A DNA stretch of 64,000 nucleotides, taken from assembly GCA_037200525.1 (NCBI GenBank), contig JBBCGG010000001.1, positions 459,526 through 523,525 of the forward strand, read 5' to 3'. Position numbers and translations under genes: made by a program. The stretch is from Methylocella sp. (lineage in GTDB: Bacteria > Pseudomonadota > Alphaproteobacteria > Rhizobiales > Beijerinckiaceae). The notes under the pieces are model-generated. The model was not told the DNA's origin. It searched no databases and saw nothing but the letters and a program-made list of their open reading frames with translations. This document shows positions 36,998-45,952 of the stretch, in pieces; position 1 is the first letter of the stretch, and each line of letters opens with the position of its first letter.

Positions 36998-39646
36998 ATG
37001 ACCTGCCAAAGCGTCGGCAAAGTCCATAATACATTCTATGAATCAACCTATAGACTTCCTTCGCCAAACAATACTTCCAATTCCCCCAAGCGCCGCCAGT
37101 TCCGGCTATTGCGCTGGCATGGCGTCGTGGGCGGCGCGGCGTTGGTGTGGGGGCTTGGCGCCGCGGCGGCCGTGGCTGCGCCGGTGATTTTCAACCAGCC
37201 CTTCACCGCCAACCCGGGCGACGTCATCAGCGTCACCGGCAGCTCGCTGACCACCACGCCCAAAGTCTATATTCAGGGCGGCCGGCAGAGCGCGGCGACC
37301 CTCGTCCCGGCCATGGAGGCCGCCGACAATGTCGTCGTCGTCCAGATTCCGGCGACCCTGGCCTTCGACGTTTACAAGCTCTGGGTCGTCAACAGCAAAG
37401 GAACCAGCGCGCCGGTCTATCTCAACGCGCCCCGCGCCATGAGTTTTGATGCGCCGCGCGCCGTGCATTATGACGCGACGCGCGCCATCAATGTGGATAA
37501 TGCGGCAACGCCCGCCGTCGAGATCGCCGCCGGCGATCAGTTTCGCATCTTCGGCCGCAATCTCTACGTCAATTCGGCCGCCGATGCGGTGACCCTCATC
37601 GACGCCCAAACCGGGACCTCGCTCGCCGCCACGGTTTCCGGCGCGAAAGACGCCAATAGCCTCACGGCGATCGCCCCCAGCGGGATCGTCGCCGGACGAA
37701 CCTATAATGTGACGGTCTCCAATGGCTATGGCTCCGCCCAGGCGGATCAGGCGATCATCGGGCGCTCGGGCGGCGGCTCCGACTATTTCAAGCTCGGCGT
37801 GACCTGGGGACGCGATTTCATCACCCAGAACGGCGCCGCCTATAATGCGGCCAAGCCCGGCGTCAACGAACAATACCACCACATCTACAACGTCATGACG
37901 GACCCCGTCTTGAAGCTGCACGCCGTCGGCAATGGCGTCGCCGACGACACGGCGGCGATCAATGCGGCGATCGCGGCGGCGGCTAAAAGCGGCGGCGGCA
38001 TCGCCTATCTTCCGGCGGGAACCTATCGGCTCGCCTCTCGCAGCGGAGCCCAGACAGGCATCGCGCTGCAGGCCGGCGTCGTCCTTCAGGGGCAGAGCGA
38101 CAGCACCACCAAGATCGTTTATGGTCCGACCAGTTCGCAGCCGAGCAGCTATAATTTTAACGCGGTGACCTTCAACGGCAACGTCTCCGGGATCGCCGAT
38201 CTGTCGTTTCAGAGCGCCGACGCCCAAGGGCTGAATATTACGCCGCTCGTCAACCAGTGGCTGACCCCCTACAGCGAGCTGTTCGCGCAGCGCGTCAACT
38301 GGAATTTGAACGCCAGCGCGGCGGCCGTCACCCTCATCGGCTGCAACAAGGTCGCGATCGAGAACTCGACCTTCTCGACGCTGGCGAATGCGCCGAAAAC
38401 AGGCGGCCCATTCTACTTCGCCAACAGCACAAATGTGACGGTGCAGAACAATACGCTGGCTTTCGGGTTCATCGGCTCGGCCAGTTTCTCGAACATCGAC
38501 AACATCATAGTAGAGGGCAATCACTTTACCCGCTATTCATCGCCGACCTGGATTGGCCTTGGCCGTCAGATGTCGTTCAACTTCATCAGGAACGGCGTCG
38601 TCCAGAATAATATTTTCGACGTATCCGGCGCAACCCTGCCATTCCAGAACGCCGATGGCGAGACCATCCTCAGCGAAGGCGGCTCCCTTTCGCCGGAGGC
38701 CGACTCCGGCGCCGTGACGGCGGCGACGAGCGCCACCATCGCCGACGGATCGCGATGCGCGACATGCGCCTGGAACTTATTTCCCAATTCCTACGTCGTC
38801 GTCGTCAGCGGCAAAGGGGCCGGGCAATGGCGGCATATTGTCGGGTTGAGCGGCAACACCTTCACCATCGACAAGCCATGGGACGTCATCCCCGCCGCGG
38901 GCGATCATTTCGCCACCGGCGCGCCATCCTATGAAAACGTCATGATCCGCAACAACACGATGCAGAACAACCCGGCGGGAATTGTTTTGTTTGGCCCGGT
39001 GATGTTCCTCAACGTCGCCATCGCCAACAATCAGCTGACCGATAATGGCGGCATCATCCTGGCGCCCTATCAAGTCAACCAGGCGCGCTGGAACACCACT
39101 CCGCCAGTCGCTTATCTCGATGCGACCTATAGAAATATCGAGATCAAAAATAATGTGCTGAAAAATACCAAAGGACAGTGGCCGTCCTCCATCAATACGG
39201 AGTTCTTCAGCATTTCCCCCAACCAGTTCTGGGGCGTCAGCGCCGATGGCGTCGAGGTTCGCAACAATCAGCTCACCGCCCACGCCGCCATCAATCCCAA
39301 CAATTATCTTTACACCGGCAACAATAGCAAAGAGGGCTATGAGAACGAAGCCCTCAACCAGCAGGTGGGCAATGGCGCTTTCGTCTATACCGGCCCGAGC
39401 CCGATCGTCGGCACGGTGTTTCAAGGCAACAGCTGCGTCAACTGCCCCGTGCAGTACGAGCTGAGCTACGGCGCGCTGGCGACGGTCATCTGGAACGCGA
39501 CAGGCACAAGCAACGTCGCCTCCACCTTCCTGCTCGACGACGTCTTCGCCAACTGGAGCCCCGCCACCGCAGGCCCACACTCAACCGGAACAATTACTAA
39601 TAATCCCGCCGCTCCGGCCCAGGCAAACACGGTCGCCAGGAAATAA
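36998..39646 (+). CDS. large secreted right-handed beta-helix protein (pectate-lyase-3 type)
   Basis: 882 aa. The N-terminal ~60 residues are a long signal region with RRQFRLLRW before a hydrophobic stretch, cleaved near AVAAPVIF; it might be a Tat-type signal. Residues ~65-140 and ~165-260 look like two Ig-like IPT/TIG domains (PGDVISVTGSSL, AGDQFRIFGRNLYVNS). From ~310 the pectate-lyase-3 start GNGVADDTAAINAAIAAA and YLPAGTYRL leads into a beta-helix with many Asn-rich turns (VQNNTL, VEGNHF, IRNNTMQNN, VRNNQLT). Such proteins bind or cut polysaccharide; the catalytic residues cannot be assigned. No neighbour explains its role. It has a promoter upstream and a terminator downstream, thus it is monocistronic. 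Confidence 0.82.
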   Translation: MTCQSVGKVHNTFYESTYRLPSPNNTSNSPKRRQFRLLRWHGVVGGAALVWGLGAAAAVAAPVIFNQPFTANPGDVISVTGSSLTTTPKVYIQGGRQSAATLVPAMEAADNVVVVQIPATLAFDVYKLWVVNSKGTSAPVYLNAPRAMSFDAPRAVHYDATRAINVDNAATPAVEIAAGDQFRIFGRNLYVNSAADAVTLIDAQTGTSLAATVSGAKDANSLTAIAPSGIVAGRTYNVTVSNGYGSAQADQAIIGRSGGGSDYFKLGVTWGRDFITQNGAAYNAAKPGVNEQYHHIYNVMTDPVLKLHAVGNGVADDTAAINAAIAAAAKSGGGIAYLPAGTYRLASRSGAQTGIALQAGVVLQGQSDSTTKIVYGPTSSQPSSYNFNAVTFNGNVSGIADLSFQSADAQGLNITPLVNQWLTPYSELFAQRVNWNLNASAAAVTLIGCNKVAIENSTFSTLANAPKTGGPFYFANSTNVTVQNNTLAFGFIGSASFSNIDNIIVEGNHFTRYSSPTWIGLGRQMSFNFIRNGVVQNNIFDVSGATLPFQNADGETILSEGGSLSPEADSGAVTAATSATIADGSRCATCAWNLFPNSYVVVVSGKGAGQWRHIVGLSGNTFTIDKPWDVIPAAGDHFATGAPSYENVMIRNNTMQNNPAGIVLFGPVMFLNVAIANNQLTDNGGIILAPYQVNQARWNTTPPVAYLDATYRNIEIKNNVLKNTKGQWPSSINTEFFSISPNQFWGVSADGVEVRNNQLTAHAAINPNNYLYTGNNSKEGYENEALNQQVGNGAFVYTGPSPIVGTVFQGNSCVNCPVQYELSYGALATVIWNATGTSNVASTFLLDDVFANWSPATAGPHSTGTITNNPAAPAQANTVARK

Positions 39647-39687
39647 CTGGCCCGCGCCGGCGGGATAAGTCGCGCCGACGCCCTGAG

Positions 39688-39715
39688 CGCGATCGCTTCT
39701 CTTCAAGCGATCGCG
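39688..39715. terminator. bidirectional-type hairpin between convergent genes
   Basis: Perfect 11-bp stem (CGCGATCGCTT / AAGCGATCGCG) with six-base loop, 42 bp after the beta-helix stop, followed by TCCGCTTTT. It lies between convergent genes and may serve both. Confidence 0.75.
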
Positions 39716-39732
39716 TCCGCTTTTGTCCAAAA

Positions 39733-41232
39733 TCAAATCGTCTGGTTGTAGGCGCCGACTTCCGGACTTTCGCGCAAAACGCCATCCACCGCGGCGAACA
39801 TCTCCCGCATCCTTGCCTCCGACACCGGACTTTCGACGACGACGACGAGTTCCGGCTTATTCGACGAGGCGCGAACAAGGCCCCAGGTTCCGTCCTCCGC
39901 CGTCACCCGAACGCCATTGACGGTCACGAGATCGCGGATTTTTTGCCCCGTAAGCAATGCGCCTTTCTGATGCATCGACGTGAACCGCGCGAGGACTTTG
40001 TCGACGACGCCATATTTCTTCTCGTCGTCGCAATGCGGCGACATGGTCGGCGAGCCCCAGGTTTTGGGCAAAGCCCCATAGAGCTCCGCCATCGACTTTT
40101 GTGGATTGCGGTCGAGCATGTCGAGGACATGAATGGCGGTGAGCAGACCATCGTCATAACCGCGTCCGACGGGCGTATTGAAAAAGAAGTGCCCGGATTT
40201 CTCGAAGCCGGCGAGCGCGCCGAGATCGCTAACCCGGCGTTTGATGTGCGAATGCCCGGTTTTCCAATAATCGGCCTTGACGCCTCGGCTGAGCAGCTCC
40301 GGGTCGGTAGCGAAAAGCCCAGTTGATTTTACGTCGACGACAAAAGTGGCTGACGGATAAAGTTTCGAAAGATCGCGCGCGAGCATGACGCCGATCTTAT
40401 CCGCGAAGATTTCGTCGCCATGATTGTCGACGACGCCGCAACGATCGCCATCGCCATCAAAGCCAAGCCCGACATCGGCCCCCGCCTCCCGCACTTTGGC
40501 GGCCATGGCGTGCAGCATCTCCATGTCTTCCGGGTTCGGATTGTAACGCGGGAAGGTGAAATCCAGCTCCGTATCGAGCGGGACGACTTCGCAGCCGAGC
40601 TTCTCCAGAATCTGCGGGGCGAAAGCGCCCGCCGTGCCGTTGCCGCAGGCCGCGACGACTTTCAGCTTACGCGTCAATTTCGGCCGACTGGTCAGGTCGG
40701 CGATGTAGCGCGCCGGAAAATTCTCGACATAGCGATAAGAGCCGCCGTCGGCATAATGAAACTTGCCGGAAAGCACGATCTCTTTCAGGCGACCCATCTC
40801 GTCGGGTCCGAAAGTGACCGGCCTTTGCGCGCCCATTTTCACGCCGGTCCAGCCATTGTCATTATGCGAGGCCGTGACCATCGCGACCGCGGGAACATCG
40901 AGCTCGAATTGCGCGAAATAGGCCATCGGCGATAGCGCGAGGCCAATGTCGTGGACTTTGACGCCCGCCGCCATCAATCCGGTGATCAGGGCAAGTTTTA
41001 TCGAAGCCGAATAGGCGCGAAAATCATGTCCCGTTACGAGTTCGGGCTTAACGCCCATCTCACGCAATAGGGCGCCAAGACCCAGCCCTAACGCTTGCAC
41101 GCCCATGAAGTTGAGCTCTTTTTCAAAGATCCAGCGCGCGTCATATTCGCGAAAGCCGGTCGGCTTCACCATGGGGGTGGTTTCAAAGGCGTAGGTATTG
41201 GGCAGCAACTGCGGCACAGGCTTCGGAAACAT
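39733..41232 (-). CDS. phosphomannomutase/phosphoglucomutase
   Basis: 499 aa enzyme of the alpha-D-phosphohexomutase family, interconverting hexose-6- and hexose-1-phosphates for nucleotide-sugar and exopolysaccharide synthesis. The phosphoserine loop is TASHNDNGWTG (Ser122). The magnesium loop is DGDGDRC (259-264), the sugar-specificity loop is around GFEKSGHFFFN, and the phosphate-binding loop is VRASSNKPEL. Length and motifs fit the ManB/AlgC group; which hexose is preferred cannot be read. It stands alone, ended on one side by the shared hairpin. Confidence 0.92.
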   Translation of the reverse strand: MFPKPVPQLLPNTYAFETTPMVKPTGFREYDARWIFEKELNFMGVQALGLGLGALLREMGVKPELVTGHDFRAYSASIKLALITGLMAAGVKVHDIGLALSPMAYFAQFELDVPAVAMVTASHNDNGWTGVKMGAQRPVTFGPDEMGRLKEIVLSGKFHYADGGSYRYVENFPARYIADLTSRPKLTRKLKVVAACGNGTAGAFAPQILEKLGCEVVPLDTELDFTFPRYNPNPEDMEMLHAMAAKVREAGADVGLGFDGDGDRCGVVDNHGDEIFADKIGVMLARDLSKLYPSATFVVDVKSTGLFATDPELLSRGVKADYWKTGHSHIKRRVSDLGALAGFEKSGHFFFNTPVGRGYDDGLLTAIHVLDMLDRNPQKSMAELYGALPKTWGSPTMSPHCDDEKKYGVVDKVLARFTSMHQKGALLTGQKIRDLVTVNGVRVTAEDGTWGLVRASSNKPELVVVVESPVSEARMREMFAAVDGVLRESPEVGAYNQTI

Positions 41233-41492
41233 GACTTAATCCTTTGCAGGGGCGCGCCTTGCGATCGAAAGCGGCAGCCATGCGTCGAGATATCACAAGT
41301 CTCGCGACAGATGAATGTGACGATTGGCGCAATTTCACATCCGTCATCAGGACCGCCGCTCGATCGACAACCGTCACCGCCGCCACTGTGGCTATCGGCT
41401 CGTCACGCCCGAGCGACCCGACGGGCTCAGTCCCTAGAGCAGCTTCGGCGCAAACCTCAGAAGGGGAGCCGCCGTTGCGTCGCCGGCATCGC

Positions 41493-41837
41493 TCATTTTT
41501 GCTTGGCGATGATCTGATCTTTGATTTTGGCGTAGACCGCAGCCGGGATGATATTCTTTTGCACCAGGTCGTCTTTACCCTTGTAGGGCCGGTTCTTGAC
41601 GATGTCGGCTGCGCGTTTGTCGCCAATTCCGGGCAAGGCCTGCAAATCGGCCTCGCTCGCCGAATTAAGATCGAGAAGCGCGGCGGGCGCCGCCTTCGAC
41701 ATGGACGACGACTTCGGCGCCATCATCATCATCTTTTCAGGAGCGGCGGTTTGCGCCGATTGCCCCAAGCACGCAGTCGCAAAACCGGCGGCCGCACAGA
41801 AAGAGAAAGCGATAAAAGCCTTGTGGCTAAAGGTCAT
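41493..41837 (-). CDS. secreted helix-hairpin-helix protein (ComEA-like)
   Basis: 114 aa from ATG 41837, which follows GGAGG by five bases. Signal peptide ([20 protein letters not shown]), a Met/Ser/Pro-rich spacer with four Met in a row, then a helix-hairpin-helix domain ([38 protein letters not shown]). ComEA-type proteins bind DNA in the periplasm during uptake, but many bacteria carry such short forms without known competence. No com genes are nearby. The position 132 bp downstream of trxB, same strand, could mean loose co-transcription. Confidence 0.82.
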   Translation of the reverse strand: MTFSHKAFIAFSFCAAAGFATACLGQSAQTAAPEKMMMMAPKSSSMSKAAPAALLDLNSASEADLQALPGIGDKRAADIVKNRPYKGKDDLVQKNIIPAAVYAKIKDQIIAKQK

Positions 41838-41969
41838 GGCATCCTCCAAACTTATTTAGCCGAGGCTTTGTCGCGAATCGCTCGGCGGTGGAGAGCATGA
41901 TCTGAATTTCAAAATTCGCAACGCCGCGCGCGTTTCCGATGGGAAGCCTCCCATTGACTGAGCGAGGCG

Positions 41970-42953
41970 CTATTCCGCCGCGAGCCGCTTGGGCGTCTCC
42001 GCTGCCAGCCAGCGCTCGGCTTCGAGAGCCGCCATGCAACCCATGCCGGCCGCCGTCACAGCTTGGCGGTATATATCGTCGGTGACGTCGCCCGCGGCGA
42101 AGACGCCTGGAATATTGGTCGCGGTCGAATTCGGCGCGGTCTTGATATAGCCATTCGGCTTGATGTCGATCTGGCCGACAAATAGCTCGGAGGCGGGCTT
42201 ATGTCCGATCGCGACGAAAACGCCATGCGTTGCATGATTGCGCAAAGCCCCGGTCTTGACGTGTTTCAGACTGATCTCCGTGACGCTCGGCGGATTGTCG
42301 GTCCCGCGGATCTCGTCGATCACGTGATCCCAGATGATCTCGACGTTCGGCCGGTTGAACAGACGCTCTTGCAGGATGCGTTCCGCCCTAAAGGCGGGGC
42401 CGCGATGCACCACCGTGACCTTGCTGGCGAGATGGCTGAGATAGAGAGCCTCCTCGACCGCGGAATTGCCGCCGCCGACGACGACGACCTCTTTGCCGCG
42501 ATAGAAGAAACCGTCGCAGGTGGCGCAGGCGGAAACGCCATAGCCCTTGAATTTCGCCTCAGACGGAGTGCCGAGCCATTGAGCTTTCGCGCCGGTCGCG
42601 ATCACTAAAGTATCGCAAGTAAAGGCCTCGCCGCTGTCGCCGATGATGCGGAACGGATGGCGGTCGAGTTCAACCTTCACGATATGATCGGATATCATAC
42701 GCGCGCCGAAATGCTCGGCCTGAGCCTTCATCTGCTCCATCAGCCAGGGGCCCTGGATAGGCTCCGCAAAGCCTGGATAATTTTCCACATCCGAGGTGAT
42801 CATCAACTGGCCGCCGGCGTCAAAACCGGAAATCATGATCGGCTCCAGCATGGCTCGCGCCGCATAGATCGCCGTCGTGTATCCTGCGGGGCCCGAGCCG
42901 ATGATGATCATTTTGGCGTGCGAGGGACCTTTGGGGGAGGAGGAAGCGGACAT
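41970..42953 (-). CDS. trxB: thioredoxin reductase
   Basis: 327 aa FAD-dependent enzyme that reduces thioredoxin with NADPH. FAD motif IIGSGPAGYTTAIYAARA (about 17-34), redox-active pair Cys143-Cys146 in SACATCDGFFYRG, NADPH motif VVGGGNSAVEEALYLS, and the C-terminal FAD motif GVFAAGDVTDDIYRQAVTAAG are all present. Fully typical. It would support the GPx-like thiol peroxidase and peroxiredoxins. Confidence 0.96.
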   Translation of the reverse strand: MSASSSPKGPSHAKMIIIGSGPAGYTTAIYAARAMLEPIMISGFDAGGQLMITSDVENYPGFAEPIQGPWLMEQMKAQAEHFGARMISDHIVKVELDRHPFRIIGDSGEAFTCDTLVIATGAKAQWLGTPSEAKFKGYGVSACATCDGFFYRGKEVVVVGGGNSAVEEALYLSHLASKVTVVHRGPAFRAERILQERLFNRPNVEIIWDHVIDEIRGTDNPPSVTEISLKHVKTGALRNHATHGVFVAIGHKPASELFVGQIDIKPNGYIKTAPNSTATNIPGVFAAGDVTDDIYRQAVTAAGMGCMAALEAERWLAAETPKRLAAE

Positions 42954-43052
42954 GAAAATCTCTCGCGAGCAAGGATGCGGCCGAAGCTGTCAGGCCTAAA
43001 TCTATTCAGCCATCCGCCCGACCGCAACCTTAGGGCATGAGATCGAATTGGC

Positions 43053-43544
43053 CTACCGAGCCGCCGCCGCGGTGGGCTCCAGCGTGATCGAGCCAACGCC
43101 AGCCGACAGGTTCAAGCCTGTCTGTACGCCAACCGATAGCGGCTGCAGGCTGATCGATCTGCCAAAGCCGCCAACGAGAGCGTTAGCGCTGAGGCCGCCG
43201 CCGAGGGATGCGTCGCCGCCGACGCCTACGAATTGGCCGGCGAGGGCAAAGGGGCGAACAGGGCCTGCTGAAAAAACGGCCCAAACAAAGCGTCCGCCCG
43301 TCGTGAAGCCGACATCAAGTCCAACGCGATCGATCGTCCCCGTGTAATATTCGCGGTGATGATGCGTGGAAAAGACGCAGGACAGCGCCCGGCTGGACGC
43401 AACCAGGAGACCAACGCCCGGAGCGACATTGCATTCCAGCAATCCGGTCCTCACCGGGGCGGCGGCGGCGACGCCGGCCGCCAGGCCCAGAAATACAACG
43501 CCCGCGAGCCACGCGGACAGCCTCGGCAGAATAGACTTATTCAT
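43053..43544 (-). CDS. DUF992 secreted protein
   Basis: 163 aa from ATG 43544 (GGGGGAGA upstream). Signal peptide MNKSILPRLSAWLAGVVFLG ending near AAAAPVRTG. The mature part (GLLECNVAPGVGLLVASSRALSC, YYTGTIDRVGLDVGFT, VWAVFSAG, GVGGDASLGGGLSANALVGG, SISLQPLSVGVQTGLNLSAG) is the DUF992 domain, a periplasmic family of unknown function in Rhizobiales. Two cysteines flank the first strand pair and may form a disulfide. Small lone gene divergent from gtrA. Confidence 0.85.
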   Translation of the reverse strand: MNKSILPRLSAWLAGVVFLGLAAGVAAAAPVRTGLLECNVAPGVGLLVASSRALSCVFSTHHHREYYTGTIDRVGLDVGFTTGGRFVWAVFSAGPVRPFALAGQFVGVGGDASLGGGLSANALVGGFGRSISLQPLSVGVQTGLNLSAGVGSITLEPTAAAAR

Positions 43545-43676
43545 ATTGTCTCCCCCTTGACGATCCGGCCAATTCCGCGTTGGTCTGCGCCGGATCGATG
43601 CCGCACGCGGCGGCAATACCAAAAATGTGACAGGCCCGGTGAAAGCAGCGTTCCCACCGACATCGCGATCTTAGCA

Positions 43677-44054
43677 ATGACGCGCCTGTTCCGCCAGTTT
43701 TCATCTTTCGCCGGCGTCGGCCTCATCGCCACGGGCGTGCATTATTGTTTGCTGATTGGATTGGTCGAGATCGCCAGGATTCCCCCCGCCCCCGCGGCCG
43801 TAGCAGGGGCTGCCGCCGGCGCGCTCATCTCCTACGGCCTTAACCGCCGTCATACTTTCCGCTCAAACCTCCCCCACCGCCGCGCCGGCGCGCGCTTCAC
43901 GCTGGTCGCTATCGTCGGCCTCGGGCTGACCTATGCGCTCATGTCGGGGTTGGTCGGCTTTTGCGGCGTTCCTTATCTGCTAGCGCAGATAGCGACGACC
44001 GGCGTCGTTACTCTCTGGACTTTCTCGGCGCACAAATTCTGGACATTCGCCTGA
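43677..44054 (+). CDS. GtrA-family membrane protein
   Basis: 125 aa from ATG 43677, with four membrane helices. The GtrA motifs are FSSFAGVGLIATGVHYCLL, YGLNRRHTFRS after helix 2 and the closing FSAHKFWTF. GtrA proteins flip or help flip lipid-linked sugars (undecaprenyl-phosphate glucose) in O-antigen or cell-wall modification, often beside a GtrB glycosyltransferase, which is absent here. No good ribosome site is visible. The open frame continues upstream through the DUF992 promoter region but is not coding there. Confidence 0.88.
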   Translation: MTRLFRQFSSFAGVGLIATGVHYCLLIGLVEIARIPPAPAAVAGAAAGALISYGLNRRHTFRSNLPHRRAGARFTLVAIVGLGLTYALMSGLVGFCGVPYLLAQIATTGVVTLWTFSAHKFWTFA

Positions 44055-44178
44055 ACGCGCGCGATCCCCAAATCTGACAGCAGAACTTGCCATCGCAACC
44101 CCAAAACGACACGCTGCGGCGTCTCGCGGAGCGAGGGATCAAATATGCGTGCGAGACTCGGTAGTCAGTCGCTGACCG

Positions 44179-44427
44179 CTACTTCGGCGTCGAAATATTA
44201 CCCGGGCCTTCAGAATGGCTTGGATTTGCGTCTAAACCCATGCTGCCGCGCGTCCCGGATTCATCATAGCTGTCTTGGTCTTGCTGCTGAAAGGGGGGAA
44301 CGGCAACGCTGCGGCCGACATGCAAATATGGCTCAGCCGGCCCATAAGTCCGAACCTGGCAGACGGCTGCGCTCGAAAAAGCGCAAGCAACAATGCCGCC
44401 GGCCACAATCTTCCCGATAATGCTCAT
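44179..44427 (-). CDS. small secreted hypothetical protein
   Basis: 82 aa from ATG 44427 with GAGAGG upstream. Signal peptide (MSIIGKIVAGGIVACAFSSA, then AVCQVRTYG). The mature ~57 residues are polar and Gln/Ser/Pro-rich, without known motif. Probably real because of the ribosome site and signal peptide, but otherwise unrecognised. Confidence 0.5.
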   Translation of the reverse strand: MSIIGKIVAGGIVACAFSSAAVCQVRTYGPAEPYLHVGRSVAVPPFQQQDQDSYDESGTRGSMGLDANPSHSEGPGNISTPK

Positions 44428-44558
44428 TCGCCCTCTCCATAGACCAAAGGCCATGCGCCGTGGGGTTTCCAGGTGGATAACGCGCTGAGGCCCTCGTGGG
44501 TTCACTCAATTTTCCGTCAAGACACGCTATTTTCAGAAATTTTCGCGCAATGATGGGG

Positions 44559-45578
44559 TCATGCTGATTTAATCGTCGCGGCCTGCTCAGACTGCAAGGA
44601 GCGGGCGATGTCCGCCAGAATTTCGTAGGATCGGACGCGAGCCTGATGATCGAAGATGTGGGAGACGATCATCAGTTCATTGGCGTCAATCAGGGCCATA
44701 AAGCGCTGAAGTCCCGCGCGGACGGTTTCAGGCGAACCAACAATCGAATAGGTCAGCATATGGGAGACCTGAAACTTCTCCTGCGGCGTCCAATAGGCCT
44801 CGATGTCCTCAATCGGGGGCTGAGCTGGTCCGGGACGGCCGCGAATAAGGTTGACGAAGCTCTGTTGCGCGGTCGTAAACAAGCGCTGCGCTTCGCGATC
44901 GGTCTCCGCCGCAACGATGTTTAGGCCCGCCATGACATGCGGTCGGCTCAGCTGATCCGAGGGCTCAAAGCCTGCGCGGTAGGCGCGCAGCGCGTCCATG
45001 AGCGAATCGGGAGCGAAATGAGACGCAAAGGCGTAGGGCAATCCCAATAGCGCGGCGAGTTGCGCGCCGAATGTGCTTGACCCGAGGATCCAGATTGGCA
45101 CCTCAAGCCCTCCCCCCGGCACGGCCTGGACGATCTGCCCTGGCTGAACGGGCCCGAGCAGCGCCCGCAGCTCCTGCACATCCCTTGGAAAACTGTCGGC
45201 GGTCTCCGGCGCCCTTCGCAAGGCGCGCAGAGTCTGCTGGCCGGCTCCCGGCGCGCGGCCGACGCCAAGGTCGATCCGGTCCGGGTAGAGCGAGGCCAGC
45301 GTGCCGAATTGCTCCGCGATCACGAGGGGGGAGTGGTTTGGCAGCATGATGCCGCCCGCGCCAACCCGGATTGTCGCCGTGCCCTCGGCTAGATAGCCGA
45401 TGACGACCGAAGTCGCAGCGCTGGCTATGCCGGTTATGTTGTGATGCTCCGCCACCCAATAGCGGTGGAATCCCAACCGCTCGGCATGCCGGGCGAGATC
45501 AAGACTGTTGTGCAAGGCAATTCTTGGCGTCGAACCGACAACGATAGGCACAAGATCGAGAACTGAGAGCGGAATCAC
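44559..45578 (-). CDS. luciferase-like flavin monooxygenase (LLM family)
   Basis: 339 aa from GTG 45578, with GAGGAAA upstream; the open frame extends 28 codons further without a start signal. It begins [14 protein letters not shown], has [41 protein letters not shown] and LGVGRAPG, the pattern of the MsnO8/YhbW-type LLM oxidoreductases that use FMNH2 and oxygen. Substrate unknown. Monocistronic, divergent from pckA with a 374-bp region between them. Confidence 0.88.
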   Translation of the reverse strand: MIPLSVLDLVPIVVGSTPRIALHNSLDLARHAERLGFHRYWVAEHHNITGIASAATSVVIGYLAEGTATIRVGAGGIMLPNHSPLVIAEQFGTLASLYPDRIDLGVGRAPGAGQQTLRALRRAPETADSFPRDVQELRALLGPVQPGQIVQAVPGGGLEVPIWILGSSTFGAQLAALLGLPYAFASHFAPDSLMDALRAYRAGFEPSDQLSRPHVMAGLNIVAAETDREAQRLFTTAQQSFVNLIRGRPGPAQPPIEDIEAYWTPQEKFQVSHMLTYSIVGSPETVRAGLQRFMALIDANELMIVSHIFDHQARVRSYEILADIARSLQSEQAATIKSA

Positions 45579-45952
45579 GCGATTTTCCTCATATCGGCTC
45601 GTGCGACCAATCCTTGCCGCGTGAGCAATGTCTGCGACCCTTTTATCGCATGATTGCTGCAAATTGAATCAACTGTGTCGTGATGGAAAAATTACGAATG
45701 GGGCGACGCTGTTTATAGAAACGCTCTGATCGCCGTTCTGTAAGCGCGCTTGAAAGCGATGTATTGGCGCCGGAAGCCCCCTCTAGGAGCAACAGTAAAA
45801 TAGCGTCATGACCGCGCCGTAGCCCAAACGCGCGTTGCTAGTCGGGAGCGTCGTAGACTAAACTCTCCATCACGTTTGCTCACGCGCCGTAATCTTGGAG
45901 CTTGGTTCGCCAATCCTGAGACCGGAGCCACCGACCAATTGGCGGAGAGAAA
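45579..45952. other. divergent intergenic region, LLM gene/pckA
   Basis: 374 bp. A weak promoter-like pair TTACGA-N16-TATAGA lies around 45695-45720, about 235 bp before pckA; this is only a possibility. No operator palindrome or hairpin of note. GGAGAG just before 45953 is the pckA ribosome site. Confidence 0.35.

Noticed and set aside
37106-38524. 472-codon minus-strand open frame inside the beta-helix gene
   Set aside because: Composition (Arg, Gly, Asp, Ile) is that of an antisense shadow; the plus-strand gene has signal peptide and domain motifs.
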